Source: Marasmius tenuissimus (lineage: Eukaryota; Basidiomycota; Agaricomycetes; Agaricales; Marasmiaceae). From it: a DNA stretch of 64,000 bases. Below are positions 11,924 through 23,215 of the stretch, in pieces (positions within the stretch are counted from its first letter, which is position 1; each line of letters begins with the position of its first letter). Made by a program: the position numbers and the translations under genes. The DNA lies in NCBI GenBank assembly GCA_029532415.1, contig JAQOTA010000048.1, positions 608,001-672,000 on the forward strand. The letters are read 5' to 3'. Under the pieces are notes generated by a model. It searched no databases and had not been told where the DNA came from. It worked only from the letters and a program-made list of their open reading frames with translations.

Positions 11924-12329
11924 GGACCCCCGAAAGCCAACCGGAGGGTCGTCCGCCGAGTCCGACAAATCTTTGAAAAAAATCGCAAACTCCCGTTCAG
12001 AAGTCGGACAAAAATGTCATTCTGGCGACCCAAGGCTGGACGCGGTGTCAGACAGAAGACGCTCTACTGACTTGTCAGCACCTCGACCCACAGCTCTTAC
12101 ATGTCGGCTGGTAGAGCGACAGCGAGGTCTAGAGGTGCGAGGTATGTTTTTCTGCTTCTCGTACCGAGAGTTCGAAGCAGCCATGTGCCAAAGTGGCTCA
12201 AAACGCAGTTTGAGCATCCTGTAGCGTCGCATGCGGAGAAAAAAAAGGAAAACCAGACGGCAGAGGCCATTCGCGAGTCAGACAAATATGGCTGCTCGAG
12301 TGAACGGCCCTCTGGGGGGCTTTCAGGGT
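11924..12329. mobile_element. 406-bp non-autonomous TIR transposon (MITE)
   Basis: The ends are imperfect terminal inverted repeats: ACCCCCGAAAGCC at the left and, reverse complemented, ACCCTGAAAGCC at the right, followed by further matching bases (about 27 bp in all). It is flanked by a 9-bp direct repeat CCTCTTGCA (11915-11923 and 12330-12338), read as the target-site duplication. The paralogous position in duplication unit 1 (about 9388-9396) has only one copy of this sequence and no insert, so it is an empty site. Subterminal GTCxGACAAA motifs occur near both ends. No transposase is encoded. A 9-bp duplication would fit Mutator-like elements and an 8-bp one hAT; I cannot decide. Confidence 0.8.
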
Positions 12330-12739
12330 CCTCTTGCATGTTCTGTTTCTGTGGACCGGTACCCTAGCGCGATGTCATGGTGACGGTAGCGGAGACAACC
12401 GTAGATGCTGACAAAGACAATGCCCCTGATCCTGAACGTCCACCATCAACTTACCTCGCATTGAGTCCTCCCCAAGCTCATACAAAGCACATAGGTCTAC
12501 ATGGATGAACAGAATAGCTCTATCGAATTATTGGAGACCTCGATCAAGCCAAGTAATAAGACCCTGGAAGGAAGTTGCGAACCTCGAAGCAATGCGTATC
12601 ATATGAATAGAATTACTGCGTCCTCGAAGACCGACCTCGTCGTGTTCGAAGCCTCGGAGAGAGCTTACGAATATCTCAACCAAAGTATCCTGGATAGCTG
12701 CAGATAGTTTCTCGCTTTGGCTCTTTCAAGCCATACAAA

Positions 12740-13596
12740 AGATTTCAGAGGTGTGCCCGAGCCTTCCTTGGTGGTTATCGTCCATGCATCCTCTGGTAGT
12801 CCTCGTCTGACCTCATCTATTCGTTCGGACTACGGTTCCCATCTAGATCCAGGTTTTTACCCGACGGTATCTCCGCGTTCGGACAGGGTTCGGATCGTTG
12901 ATCGTTGCGGCGTTCATAAAGGTATACCGAGCCAAGACATGTCTCTCAAAGCACACTGCTGTATTCGTTAGGTCTAGCGACACGTTCAAGGGTAGCACGA
13001 CTGAGCAAATGTACCTCCGTCTGTCGATCCCCTAGGACTTGACTCAACCCTGGGCCTGCCTTCGGGAGCGCAACTTCCGTCCTCGAAAGCCGTCAAACCC
13101 AGTTTCGATCATTCTTCGACACATTATGTTTGCATTCCCTCCCCAGCTGCGTATGCTGGTAACTATACTCCGTTTGTCGGATTCTGGACGACTTTTCTAG
13201 TTCCGACTGTATTTGTGGATGTGGAGCTCTGGAGGTTGAGACCCCCCTGGGCGCGCTGATTCTTCGTACACGCCTTATCCTCATTTTTTTACACATTTAG
13301 CGACGTAGTCACGCCACAAGTTCTGAATTAAACCGACGGCGTAAGAATTCGTGAGTGATATAGGTACATATACATTATATACTGATACTGATAACTGATA
13401 TAAGTACATAGAGTAGCTAGTGATACAATTTGCGCCTCGAGCGTATTAGTGTAACTTGACGACATAACTTACTGAAAACGAAACCAATAGATAGATAGAA
13501 AAGAGAAATATCATCATGGTCTTCAAAGTCCCAGGAAGGAGATATGTATACTGGGGGGAGAGGAAATAGGCCAGATCCCTTTTTTGTGACGTCCGG
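12740..13596. other. Intergenic, no gene seen
   Basis: No open frame with recognisable content. The stretch before 13597 is AT-rich and probably includes the 3' end of the Hsp20-like gene. Confidence 0.35.
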
Positions 13597-14317
13597 TTAG
13601 ACGATGTATTTTCGTCTACGGCGAACATCGATGGTGAGGTTTCCATCCTCCTCGAATTTCGCGTGGACTCTTGTCATGTCGATGTCATTGGGGGGAAAAC
13701 TAATGAGCCACTCGTAATGACCTATTGAACAAGAAGAAATGCCATAACCCCAAATCAGTATTTTCTGACACGAATAGCGGAACCTAGACAAAAAGGAAGG
13801 GTGGCGACTCACAATCGTTTTCTAGATGCCACGCGTCGGCAACGACTTTCAGCTTGGCTCCTTTGTTAGCCGAAATAGTGACCATTTCCGGTTGAATCGC
13901 TACTGGTAGCTTCACTTGTAGTGTATGGTTTGCCGGAGACGAGTGAATTTTCATCGATGGGGAGCTCGAGAGTGGAGCTGTCCGACGTGATCGTTCCATG
14001 GGTGAGAACAGCGAGGACGTCGTTGAATGGGAAGTGTGTATGAACGGGGGCGGTGAGACACGGGATACTTCGAGACCGGGTGCAGGTGCGGGCGAGCGGT
14101 AGAACATGTCGGGTGATGGGGAGTTGCTGATTGGTGTTGTAGGTGAAGTCGCTGATCTTGGGCTCAAAGGTGATGAGGGAGGCGAGTCGAATAGTAGTTC
14201 TGGTGATTCCCCTTTCGACAGGTTTATAACCCGCATAGTTCCATCCGCATGGACACGAGCAGGCAGTGGCAAGGACATGGGTCGACGTTGTGCCTCTGGA
14301 GCTGACGTCCTCATCAT
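13597..14317 (-). CDS. Hsp20/alpha-crystallin-like protein
   Basis: Small heat-shock-protein-like chaperone fold. Two exons are joined across intron 13722-13812 to give 209 residues. The N-terminal 120 residues are rich in Ser and Pro and likely disordered. The C-terminal part has the alternating pattern of an alpha-crystallin domain: a strand LQVKLPVAIQPEMVTISANK, then KLKVVADA, then after the splice HYEWLISFPPNDIDM followed by VHAKFEEDGNLTIDVRRRR. The FPPNDIDM...VHAKFEEDGNLTI block matches the usual sHSP beta6-beta9 region in pattern. The canonical C-terminal I-x-I tail is missing. Two adjacent ATGs (14317 and 14314) could serve as start. Family assignment is by pattern only. Confidence 0.65.
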
Positions 14318-16629
14318 TGGATTGGAGTAGTGACGGTGTCGGAGTCGGTTGAAACAATCAGTGAGAGAAGGGGGGTTGGCTCAGTCTTTATGAAGGTTTG
14401 AAGGGTGTATACGTGTTTGTGTACAGTCAATTTTTTTTCGGCTCCAGCAAAACTGCACCTCAGAGGGGCGATCGTGATATTGATCACCTTCGGTTATGGA
14501 GCCCTTGATGGGAAAGGGTCAGCCGCCGGCGAACAGGAAGGATAATTAACGCGGATTTTACGTTCGTGGCAGGTTATTTTCGTCATACAATTTGGAGAAG
14601 TAGCCTCGCCCCGTCCGAGCGTGGAACCTTACTTCAGCCGTCGCTAAAAAGACCAGGCGGGGGGCTATCGGGGAGTGCGACAATAGGTTCACTTCGAGAA
14701 AAAGGAAGAATAAGCTCCACATACGCGTTGAATCACCGAGATAAAACATAGGAATCAAGGAGATGACGTTGGTAGCGCCACGAATTCCAGAACATTACAG
14801 AGACAGAAGGGCAGATACTGGATTCCGAGTGCCACGAACATGTGTGGCCTGGAGATCGTCGAAAGGCTGCTCCCCAGCGTAGCAAAGTGGATCTAATTGG
14901 GGAGAACGGAATACAGCTCAGCCTGAGAGCGCACGGGGTCCTTGAAAAAGTCAGTTATACCCTGAGAGTTGATCAAGAATTCCAGAATTCCAGCCAGATG
15001 CAACGTTCTCGACGATAGCGACTCGTTCGTATTCACAATCATCCGCCACAGAAGTCCTGCTCCGAGAGGACTCTCATGCTCGTGAATCAGGTGCAACGGA
15101 GGTATGGTCGTACTACGGAGGTGCTGATCTTTGGAGAGTCGCGAATGCGAGAGACAAGTGAATGCGGCCCGCAGTGCCCTTGCCCAAGACTTACATAATT
15201 TTATCCTCCACCTCCAACCACGACCATTAGAGCCCCAATTGTTTGCATACGAGGGATCTATCCTGGTCTACCACCGCCTTATCGTAGTCAATCACACGAT
15301 AAAGACTAACTCCAGGGAACGAGTCGTTGAGGCCCCCCTGATTCACCCCCACTCCTTCTCAAAGGCACGCTTCGACCATTTACTATTCTTGGCTACAGCC
15401 TCGGGGATCTGAGACGTCCTTTCATGAATGAAGTCCGTGTTTTTCATGCGTTACCAACAGACCAACTGAATGGATCGGACTGTTGGTTGGGCCTGGGTGT
15501 GTTTTCGAGTCCAATGAAGTTGCTCTCTGAGGACTGATCAATTCTATTGAGGCATTACTTTACAGATGGTTTGGTCAGGGTTAACTAGGACTGCTCATGC
15601 GTGGGACTGCGTAAAGAGTCAGACCACTTGAATTTGCATCCGCACCATGAACAAGAGGGGTATTCGCGAGGATGGACAAGCGGAAGTCAGTCCTGACTCC
15701 TTACTACCCCCTGCATTCGCACTTGGCGCTTATTGGGCGTTCTCTCCCAAGTTCATTCTGCTCAGTCGTTCTCAAGCACTTTTACAAGTCCTCGATCTGG
15801 CCAGTACACCCTCTCTCACCCTTCTCTGGGAACACATATCTTCCGATTTGTATGATTGGTTCAACGGAGATCACCGCATCTGAAGCCACCTCTCCGGTCC
15901 TTCAATCAGGTGAATAGAATTCGATTTTACTACGACCCAGTACCGGAAGTTGAGTCGGAACCTTTTAGGTTCTAGGATCCCAATGATTCAAGTCTCAGTT
16001 CCTCCTTGTTCTGCTGGCCCAACTTCAAATACGAATAGCCTCATCCCGTTTTGATTGGTCCACTACTCGGAACGCTCTGGCTCGTGGCCATGCCATGGCT
16101 TGATCCTGTGCTCAGCCACGAGGCTTCGAGTCAGCGGGAGCATTGAAGGCGGGACCCATGATGCTTGGATCACCCAGTTGACCACTCCAGTCCTTTTACC
16201 CACCATCGAGTTTCAACACACCATCGAGCTCTCTTTCGAAGCTTGACCTCCCGGTGACCGGTCTCTTCATATGTTTCCATTGTGAACATAGTTCCTTGCG
16301 CAATGTGCATGTTTCGTGCTGTGGCCTCGCAATTGTGGCCACCTCGTGGCCAGGGTCGCGTGCCGAACCAGGGTGACTCACAACCCGCGGCTCCGGAACC
16401 ACAGCACAGCCCCCCGTTGAACCATATATAACGAGCTCGTTTTCTGGGTGCGTTCACCCCATCTCATCTTCAGCCCCTCTTGTTTCATTTTAACAAGTCG
16501 CCCGGTTGATCGAGTATCATTTTTATCTTTTAGGTGTTCTTTGTGCGTAGTAGGAGTCGATATTTCTGTCTTCACCAATCTACCTCACCGACATCTCTTT
16601 GATTCATCCAGAGCGACGACGTTCGAGTC
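14318..16629. other. Long spacer, no gene recognised
   Basis: About 2.3 kb. Short open frames (for example 15131-15412 and 15647-15883 on the plus strand) have no family resemblance and no matching splice pattern. The last 150 bp before 16630 are pyrimidine-rich, as expected upstream of a fungal start. Confidence 0.35.
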
Positions 16630-18603
16630 ATGCCTTCGTGTTGCTCAGCGCCCAGCTTGCTGACGACGTGCTCCGACTGTCGTCGTATCAGTTCTCCAAC
16701 CTCCATTGAGCTGCATGAGCATTCGCGACCGCATCGTTTCATGTTAGAGTCAAATGAGCCGGCGTTCTATCCTGAGAAGCCACATCTCATGAGTGCGTAC
16801 ACCACTGCGAAGAAGGATAAGAAGTGGTTGGAGGAACACATCTTCCATCTTGAGAACCATGTTATCCCTTTTCTCAAGCAGCAGCTGGCCGTCGTCGACA
16901 CCGTTGTCTCAGAGCATGCTGCCGTCCTTTCACCCTTGCGCTCGCTCCCCGTCGAGATATTGTTGCGCATCATGTCCTTTTACGTTGGGCCTGGCCCTGA
17001 TGATTTGTTGGACCTCACCGCCGGCACCAACAGTGCTTGGAGACTCGCTCAAGTCTCCCAGCGTTTCCGAACCGTTGCACTCGCCACCCCTTCCCTTTGG
17101 TCCAACGTCAAAATCGACCTGCGCGACAAAGAACGTTTCCTCGACCCCCAATTCCACGGCGTCCCAATCATCCTCGCCACCTATATCACGCGCTCCAAGC
17201 AGCTACCACTGACGATCTCGTTCGCATCCAACACTGCTACCGATCTCAGCAAACGCGTCGCAGAGGTCCTCATTCACCATCGTAGTAGGTGGCACGACGT
17301 TACTTTGGACATTCCCGGCAAAGTAATGGATGGAACGTTGACTCGTCCATTCACGGACGTGCCGCTGCTCGAGTCTCTTGGGCTGAATATTGCCTTCCTC
17401 AGAAACCACATCTCACCGGTGACCGTTTTCCAGCATGCTCCTCGTCTGAAGGCGGTCAAGCTCTTTGGGGCATCGGCATTCACCCACCGAGAAGCGCACG
17501 TTGTTATCCCACAACCTTTTCCACTCGGAGCGCCCCCTGCTAATCCTCTCCCTTTCCCGCCCACCAATCCTCCTTTCCCCGCCAACCCTCCCGCCGCGGT
17601 TCATGTACATATGCCACCTATCCTAGCTGCTCCCCCCACCAATGTCTTCCTACAGGCCCTACAGAACGGAAATATGACTGCACTCATACAAGCTATTCAT
17701 GCCCCTCCTCCTCCCGGTCCCCCTCCTCCTCTCAATGTCAACATACCCCACATGCCCCACATACCCCATATCTTCGCCAGCCCCATGCTCGCCACAAACA
17801 GCCCTCGGGACATCTCAGCTAGGCTACTCCTTCCCTGGAATCAACTGACCACTCTCGACATCGAATTCGCCGCGTTCGGTGACTTTTACCCCGTCCTGAA
17901 ACAAGCCATAAACGTCGTAGACTGCCGTCTAACATCTAAAATCACGACTCGCCGACTCCCGCCCGATATGGTAACCCTACCCAAACTACGCTCATTGCGA
18001 CTATCGGGGACCGCGGTGCACATCCTGGAACGCCTCTTGGCTCCATCCCTCAAAAGATTAAAAGTCCATGAATCAGAAACCGTGAATACAACCTACCCGA
18101 TCCCAAACCAATCCGGAGAACGATTCATTCTCCCCTTTATCTCAATGTCCTCGTGCAGTCTCCACCAATTATCATTCCAGTCACTTCCCTTGACTGAGCA
18201 CGTTTTGGACATCATCAAAGGAGCACCTACGGTCGCGAGTCTCAGTCTTGACGTTTATCTCAAGAATCGGAACGATTCGGCGTTGTTCGATGTCTTGCTC
18301 TCTGCGTTGACCTATGCCGCTACGGGTGGGCCGCAGCGTGAGCTCTTATTACCCAGGATGAAATCCCTGTCGTTGAGTGTCTATTCGAAGGATGCTTTGC
18401 ATGCGAGTACGGTGGTGGAAATGGTCAAGTCGAGGAGGAATATTCCTGTGGGCAGCGCTGGCGCGGATGAGCAGCCTCAGGGTGCGGAGAATACGAACGC
18501 GAGGTTGGAACATTTCCGGTTGAAGGCCAATAGTGTTTGGCTACCGATTTTTGACGAATTGAAGGAGGATTCAGGACTGCAGGCAGAGATTCTCCTACGA
18601 TGA
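16630..18603 (+). CDS. F-box domain protein
   Basis: Single-exon frame of 657 residues, typical of the large F-box-like family of mushrooms. F-box proteins bind Skp1 and recruit substrates to SCF ubiquitin ligases. Seen: a Cys-containing N-terminus, a helix at about 62-95, then the F-box signature LSPLRSLPVEILLRIMSFYV at about 100-119 followed by LAQVSQRFRTVALATPSLWS. The rest resembles degenerate leucine-rich repeats (LPKLRSLRLSG, LKRLKVHES, LLPRMKSLSLS). An unusual Pro-rich insert with repeated HMPHIPHI-type units lies at about 290-395. No disruption is seen. The partner substrate is unknown. Confidence 0.9.
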   Translation: MPSCCSAPSLLTTCSDCRRISSPTSIELHEHSRPHRFMLESNEPAFYPEKPHLMSAYTTAKKDKKWLEEHIFHLENHVIPFLKQQLAVVDTVVSEHAAVLSPLRSLPVEILLRIMSFYVGPGPDDLLDLTAGTNSAWRLAQVSQRFRTVALATPSLWSNVKIDLRDKERFLDPQFHGVPIILATYITRSKQLPLTISFASNTATDLSKRVAEVLIHHRSRWHDVTLDIPGKVMDGTLTRPFTDVPLLESLGLNIAFLRNHISPVTVFQHAPRLKAVKLFGASAFTHREAHVVIPQPFPLGAPPANPLPFPPTNPPFPANPPAAVHVHMPPILAAPPTNVFLQALQNGNMTALIQAIHAPPPPGPPPPLNVNIPHMPHIPHIFASPMLATNSPRDISARLLLPWNQLTTLDIEFAAFGDFYPVLKQAINVVDCRLTSKITTRRLPPDMVTLPKLRSLRLSGTAVHILERLLAPSLKRLKVHESETVNTTYPIPNQSGERFILPFISMSSCSLHQLSFQSLPLTEHVLDIIKGAPTVASLSLDVYLKNRNDSALFDVLLSALTYAATGGPQRELLLPRMKSLSLSVYSKDALHASTVVEMVKSRRNIPVGSAGADEQPQGAENTNARLEHFRLKANSVWLPIFDELKEDSGLQAEILLR

Positions 18604-18945
18604 GGGTAGACCCCTCTGGGCTTCTGAACAAGTTTTCTTCCTCTCTTTCTCTCTTTTATGGGTGTACGGTTATACAATCACGAAAACATGTGTACTTTTA
18701 GTTGTAACTATATCTCAACCTCTATTTATTCTATATACTTATACTATATTCTCGACGATGTAGTTATTCTATGATCTCTCTTACTGTATGTATACAATAT
18801 GTACATCACCCGCCCATGCAGTCTCCCAAAAATAAGCATCGCAAATCGCGACCTGAAGGGCTGAGAGGCCTAGAATTTTGGACACTCTTCTTCATTACTT
18901 GTGTTCCTCTATATACACGTGAATTATGGACGATAGTGATTCAAT

Positions 18946-19905
18946 CTATGCAGTTTTCATTTCGCCTTTTGTCCTCCGTTGACCGAATATCCCAGTTCCG
19001 ACTCTGACGATATCGCTGCCTGCCTTCAGCGCAGCCTCAAAATCGCTGGACATGCCCATGCTGAGAACTAAGCGACCTCCGTCCACGCCCCATTTGTCCT
19101 TTGCATCATCACCTAGCTCCTTCACCAACCAATCGGACAATGAATCCCTCGTTTCCTTCAACCGTTCAAAGTCTGCGTTCTTTTCGGTCTCCGATGCGGT
19201 CAATGAAAGCTCCAAGGCTCCAATCGTCATAAGTCCCTGCAACCTCAACCGCGGGCAGCTCAGTATGATGTGTTTTGCTAGCTGCTTAAGTTCATGCTCG
19301 GATTCGATCGTCGCTCGTACGAGAGGTGAAACGCCTGACTTTGAGTCCTCTCCGGAGGTGTTGATCTGAATGAGGATGTTGAGGGGGGTGTCACGATCCT
19401 CTGGCAGTGCTTTGTTTAGAGCGTTGGCTGTCTTCTCTGACGACAGTGTTTGTACGGTGTAGAGATTTGGGATGGCTGCGTCGGTTAAGGTATGTGATCT
19501 TGAGAAAATTCCTGTATAGATTGCGACGCACAAGCCAAGAGTTTTGCCTTGTTCGACTGCAGAGTACCAATAAAGTGCCAGTTGATGTCGGATGGAAGCT
19601 TGAAAATTGTACAAAAAAATTTGTCAGTGTGCGTACAACGTCATGGAAAGTGCGACATAACTCACGATCTTTGCTTTATCGACCACTTCCTGGACATAAT
19701 TCTCTCCAAAGTCTCTTTGACCGTCTTCATAGCAAACTAAGATGTCCGATGCAGGTTTGTATTTTGAGACTGCTACCAGGGTCTTCGACGTTGGTGCATT
19801 GGCACTGGTCGCACTGACGCGTTCCCGAATTTCTGCCAGGTTCTCTCGCAGCTCTTCGGTTCGTTCATTGGAAGCTCGCTCGAAGGAAGCATTGAAGGCG
19901 CTCAT
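18946..19905 (-). CDS. PLP homeostasis protein (YggS/PLPBP family)
   Basis: Pyridoxal-phosphate-binding protein of the YggS/PROSC/YBL036C family, which buffers cellular vitamin B6. Three exons are joined across introns 19599-19665 and 19476-19531, giving 278 residues in frame. Signature pieces: [13 protein letters not shown] with the PLP-binding lysine at about 48, [85 protein letters not shown]. All are well-known family blocks. The start MSAFNAS at 19905 gives a cytosolic form; the frame stays open upstream with a basic, hydrophobic stretch from an earlier ATG that could act as a mitochondrial leader. A broken partial copy lies at about 22760-23215. Confidence 0.93.
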
Positions 19906-20391
19906 GGTTGTAATTCGTGCTGTTCTCTGTTTCTGTAAGAGTATACCCCAGTGAATGAACCTGAGTGAAGGGAAGAGAAATCGCATGTAACGAGAATTAT
20001 GTAATAGCAAAATTCTGAAGTTCGGCCGTCATCTCAAGCGTGAGCCGCGCTCAATTTTCCCAGAACCGATCTTCCGGTCCTCACTGTCCTTTGGATACCT
20101 TATATCAGAGATCGCGTAGTGCTGAAGGATGTCCCCACTTCACGCGAGGCGGAGGGTAGGACTCCTCGGTACATTTCATCATTTTCATGTATGTGTTGAA
20201 AGCACAACGCCACAGTTTATTGTTACACGATTCGGGATACAATTACAGGGTTATCGAGGCAATTTCGGTTCGTTTCAAGTACTACACACAACGCCACAGG
20301 AATGTTGTGGACCTAGAAAGCATTTGTGCGTTAGCGAGGCGTTTTGAGGTTAGGTGACGAATCGATGATGTCTCACCCGGAAAATCCCACT
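19906..20391. other. Promoter side of the YggS gene; spacer
   Basis: About 490 bp between the YggS start and the stop of the decarboxylase-like gene. Sequence from about 19930 to 20100 is also found, diverged, at about 23165-23320, showing that the 5' flank was duplicated with the gene. Nothing else is recognised. Confidence 0.45.
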
Positions 20392-21546
20392 TTAGTTAGC
20401 CTCAGAGACGGCGACCTGCTTTCCAAAGGGGTTCCACTGGTTATTCTGTACGGTGAAGCTCACGTTCGCCTGCTGCTGGAACACCATCACGATGTCTGAC
20501 CCGCCGAACTTGAAAAACGAGATCTCCTGACCCTTTGTCAAGTAGTCCCCCTTCGTCACAGAGAGCACGACGGAGTTGACCTGCGCCATACCAATCGGCA
20601 TGCAGGCGACGAGACCCAACACGGGATTCTTGATCAGTACCAGACCACGAGTCTGGAGGAACTGATAACCGGGCTCATTCGGTGCGTCGAGCTCCGACCG
20701 AGGACGACGCTCAGCCGGGAGGGACTTGAGCACGTCGGGATCGATCTTCTCGAAGGGCTCCGGTTTGCGGTGCATCTCGAGCATCGGCTTGCCCGTTACA
20801 GGGTCCAACACGACCTTCACCTGCAGGTAGGCGATGCCTTGGATGACCCTGGCTTCGAGGACCTCTCCATCGCAGGGTGCGTGCTGACGGTGATAGTCGG
20901 TGGTGTTCAGGAAGGAATGAGTGAAGGTACCGCCGACGAACTTGTCCTTGTATCTATCGCCGACGTCGTCGAGCAACTGACTGATCGACCAAGGGACTGA
21001 TTTGAACTTGACCTGGCCGTTCTGGTCCACGGGCCAGAATCCAGAAAACGTGCAGTCGGCCGGGTTGGTGATGATGCGTTGGTCGTTGGGGGAAGCGATG
21101 GGGCGAACCTCACGCTTGATGGAGCGGCGGAAGAACTCGTTGAAGGTGGTCCATGTGCCAGGCCAAGAGTCGTAGTCTTGCATGTGATAGCGAGGTGCAT
21201 TATAGAACGTCTTGAGAAGCTCTTGGTCGAGCGACGCGGGACTGTCCATCCAGCCACCAGTCTCTTTGGCGAACCGGATGATCCACTGAGTTAACCAGGT
21301 GTAATTAGAGGGGTTGGTTTCGGGCACGATGGGGTTCTGTGCCCAAGAGGAGTCGCGAGGGATCTCGTCGATGATGATGTAGAAGAGACAGAGGCTCATG
21401 TAGACGTAGGAACCGCCTTCGTTCTCTGAAGGTCGCCATCTGAGCATGGTGTCGAGGTGTTTAAGCCAGTCGGGGAAGGTCTTGATCCCAAAGATCTCGA
21501 ACTCCTTGAGTCCGAGCGAAAGGACCTTATTGAAAGCCTCCTCCAT
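20392..21546 (-). CDS. Phosphatidylserine-decarboxylase-like enzyme
   Basis: Member of the PSD superfamily of self-cleaving pyruvoyl decarboxylases. From the first ATG in the frame (21546) it has 384 residues and no intron; the frame is open about 17 codons further up but without an ATG. Seen: TTFNEFFRRSIKREVRPI, the block GGTFTHSFLNTTDYHRQHAP, GYQFLQTRGLVLIKNP, MPIGMAQVNSVVLSV and finally FFKFGGSDIVMVF. In PSD the cleavage site is usually LGST; here it is GGSD, with the serine (about residue 350) kept. An N-terminal 170-residue extension is typical of a basidiomycete subfamily and not of the membrane PSDs. The true substrate could be phosphatidylserine or an amino acid, as in the related tryptophan decarboxylases. 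Confidence 0.85.
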   Translation of the reverse strand: MEEAFNKVLSLGLKEFEIFGIKTFPDWLKHLDTMLRWRPSENEGGSYVYMSLCLFYIIIDEIPRDSSWAQNPIVPETNPSNYTWLTQWIIRFAKETGGWMDSPASLDQELLKTFYNAPRYHMQDYDSWPGTWTTFNEFFRRSIKREVRPIASPNDQRIITNPADCTFSGFWPVDQNGQVKFKSVPWSISQLLDDVGDRYKDKFVGGTFTHSFLNTTDYHRQHAPCDGEVLEARVIQGIAYLQVKVVLDPVTGKPMLEMHRKPEPFEKIDPDVLKSLPAERRPRSELDAPNEPGYQFLQTRGLVLIKNPVLGLVACMPIGMAQVNSVVLSVTKGDYLTKGQEISFFKFGGSDIVMVFQQQANVSFTVQNNQWNPFGKQVAVSEAN

Positions 21547-22755
21547 GTCGCTTCGTGAAGCCAGGCTCTGCAGCGAGCTTGCTTGTGAGCGTGCCAACGG
21601 AGGTCATCTTTCTTGGTACACGAATATCAGAAGTTTACGGCGGGTAGTAGGGCTAGTGAGGACGTCACCTTGTGCTGCTACTTGTGAGGTACTTGGGGGG
21701 GGGGGTTCAATATCAGTGTCTGGGTGGTAAGTAAGAAGTCGTAAAACTGACGGGCTGCTTCTTGAGTTGTCACTGAGTTGGGGTCTCGTTTTCGAACAGG
21801 CTGAGTTTTAAGTATGCCTTTCAGCCGCTCGGTATCCGTCCCTATCAGCACCGATTGACATCAACAGGTTCGTAGCGGCTAGGGTACCTTCTTCAGACTC
21901 TTCTAGCCTGCTATCAAACCCCACTGGAAGGCCACTTTAATCTCCCAGGTAGGCTATTCGGCAGTTCGTATGTTCCCACCGGCGGACCATGCGGCCTATA
22001 GAGCACCCGCGTCGATATCTGCTGCCAATTCAGCGTCCAATCCAAGCCACTGTTAATAATATTACAGGAAGACTTACTGTATCAAGTCGGCGACCACAGA
22101 CATCGCTGATCGTCGGATTTGGTGGAGACAGTATGCACATCATTCTAGATGTTGGCGAACCTAATACGGCCCTGTCAATGACCTCGTCAGAAAGGGATGG
22201 GAATGTCAGAACCGCGAACTAGAACCACCGCGATGACAGTTGTGAGGTTTAGGAGAGAAGGTTAGAGGGCTCTGAAAAAAGAGGGCCTTGATTTTAGCGT
22301 GAAAACGCAATCCAGTACCCACCTAAACCCGACAACGCCCCACGAAACTCAAGGAAAAGAGCAGCATTGACGTCGTGGAAGCCCGCGTATTCCCCAATGG
22401 CAAAGTGTGTGCGACATTTTCTAGAGTTTTCCTTTAGATCACCAATCTACGTACCCCCTGCTACCGCCGTACAGATTCGCCGTGTGATGAGGATGTCAAG
22501 GAGGTGGACAGGTTGCTCCTGCGCGAGCGACTAGTGTTGCTAGGCAAGCTACTCGCGCTGGCTGTGGGACTGATACACGAGGACTAGCTCGAGGTGACCG
22601 TCCTTAGTGAGCGCCAGTCCTAAAACAGCTCGCGCCCCTTCGTACCAACACTTCCACGAAAAGGGTGTGTAGGCGGGTAAGCAAGGCGGACTCGCAGGGT
22701 TCGAAATAACCGCATACTTCATGAAATGTGTCCGGTGAGCTCGACCTTGCACCCA
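21547..22755. other. Spacer with a G11 run; no gene recognised
   Basis: About 1.2 kb. A run of about 11 G lies near 21694-21706. Short open frames (21989-22222 plus, 22549-22758 minus) have no recognisable content. The rightmost part borders the duplicated YggS relic. Confidence 0.35.
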
Positions 22756-22759
22756 CATA

Positions 22760-23215
22760 CATAGACCAGAAGCTTCGCTTTGTTCGACCTTAGTGTGTCA
22801 ATGAAGTGGCACTGAACATCAACTGGTAGTTTGGAGATTGTAGGAAATTGTCAGTCGAAGTACAGCGTCAGTCCAAACTGCGACACAACTCACAATCTTT
22901 GCTTTGTCGACCAGCTCTTGAGCATAGCTCCTTCTGTCCGTCTTCATAGAGACCAGAATCGAGCACAGCTCTGTATTCCAAGGTTGCTGGTGATATAAAG
23001 GACCAACATCGGTACTGGCGGTACTGATGCATTGTACGGATATCGGTCGTCGTTCTCTCGTATCTCACCGGCATTTTCAATAGGAGATTGCTCAAAAGAT
23101 GAGCTGGAAGTGGACATAGGTGCAACTTATGCCGTTCTGAGTCTTCTTGAGTTTTTTTCTGGGCTTAAAGGAGTAGGGTATGTGAACCCGGGTGAAGGGA
23201 AGAGAAGTTGCATGT
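22760..23215 (-). pseudogene. Partial, broken copy of the YggS gene
   Basis: This stretch aligns by eye, with many indels, to the 5' part of the intact YggS gene at about 19520-19990. Matching landmarks include the segment around the first intron (ACTCACAATCTTTGCTTTGTCGA at 22890-22912 against ACTCACGATCTTTGCTTTATCGA, mostly identical), GTCCGTCTTCATAG, and the 5' flank with GTGAAGGGAAGAGAAGTTGCATGTAAT. The homology continues into promoter sequence to about 23320. The frame is broken repeatedly and the 3' two thirds of the gene are missing. I read it as a truncated duplicate that has decayed. Confidence 0.7.

Larger units (their letters stand above)
9766..12735. repeat. Tandem duplication unit 2 (with MDR copy C)
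   Basis: The second copy of the 2.5-kb duplication described at 7190-9765. It is about 400 bp longer because it holds the transposon at 11924-12329, which unit 1 lacks. It contains the MDR copy C gene and the matching upstream spacer. Confidence 0.72.

Noticed and set aside
21547..21597. Longer N-terminus of the PSD-like protein
   Set aside because: The extra codons start at TTG and contain no ATG; the first ATG is at 21546.
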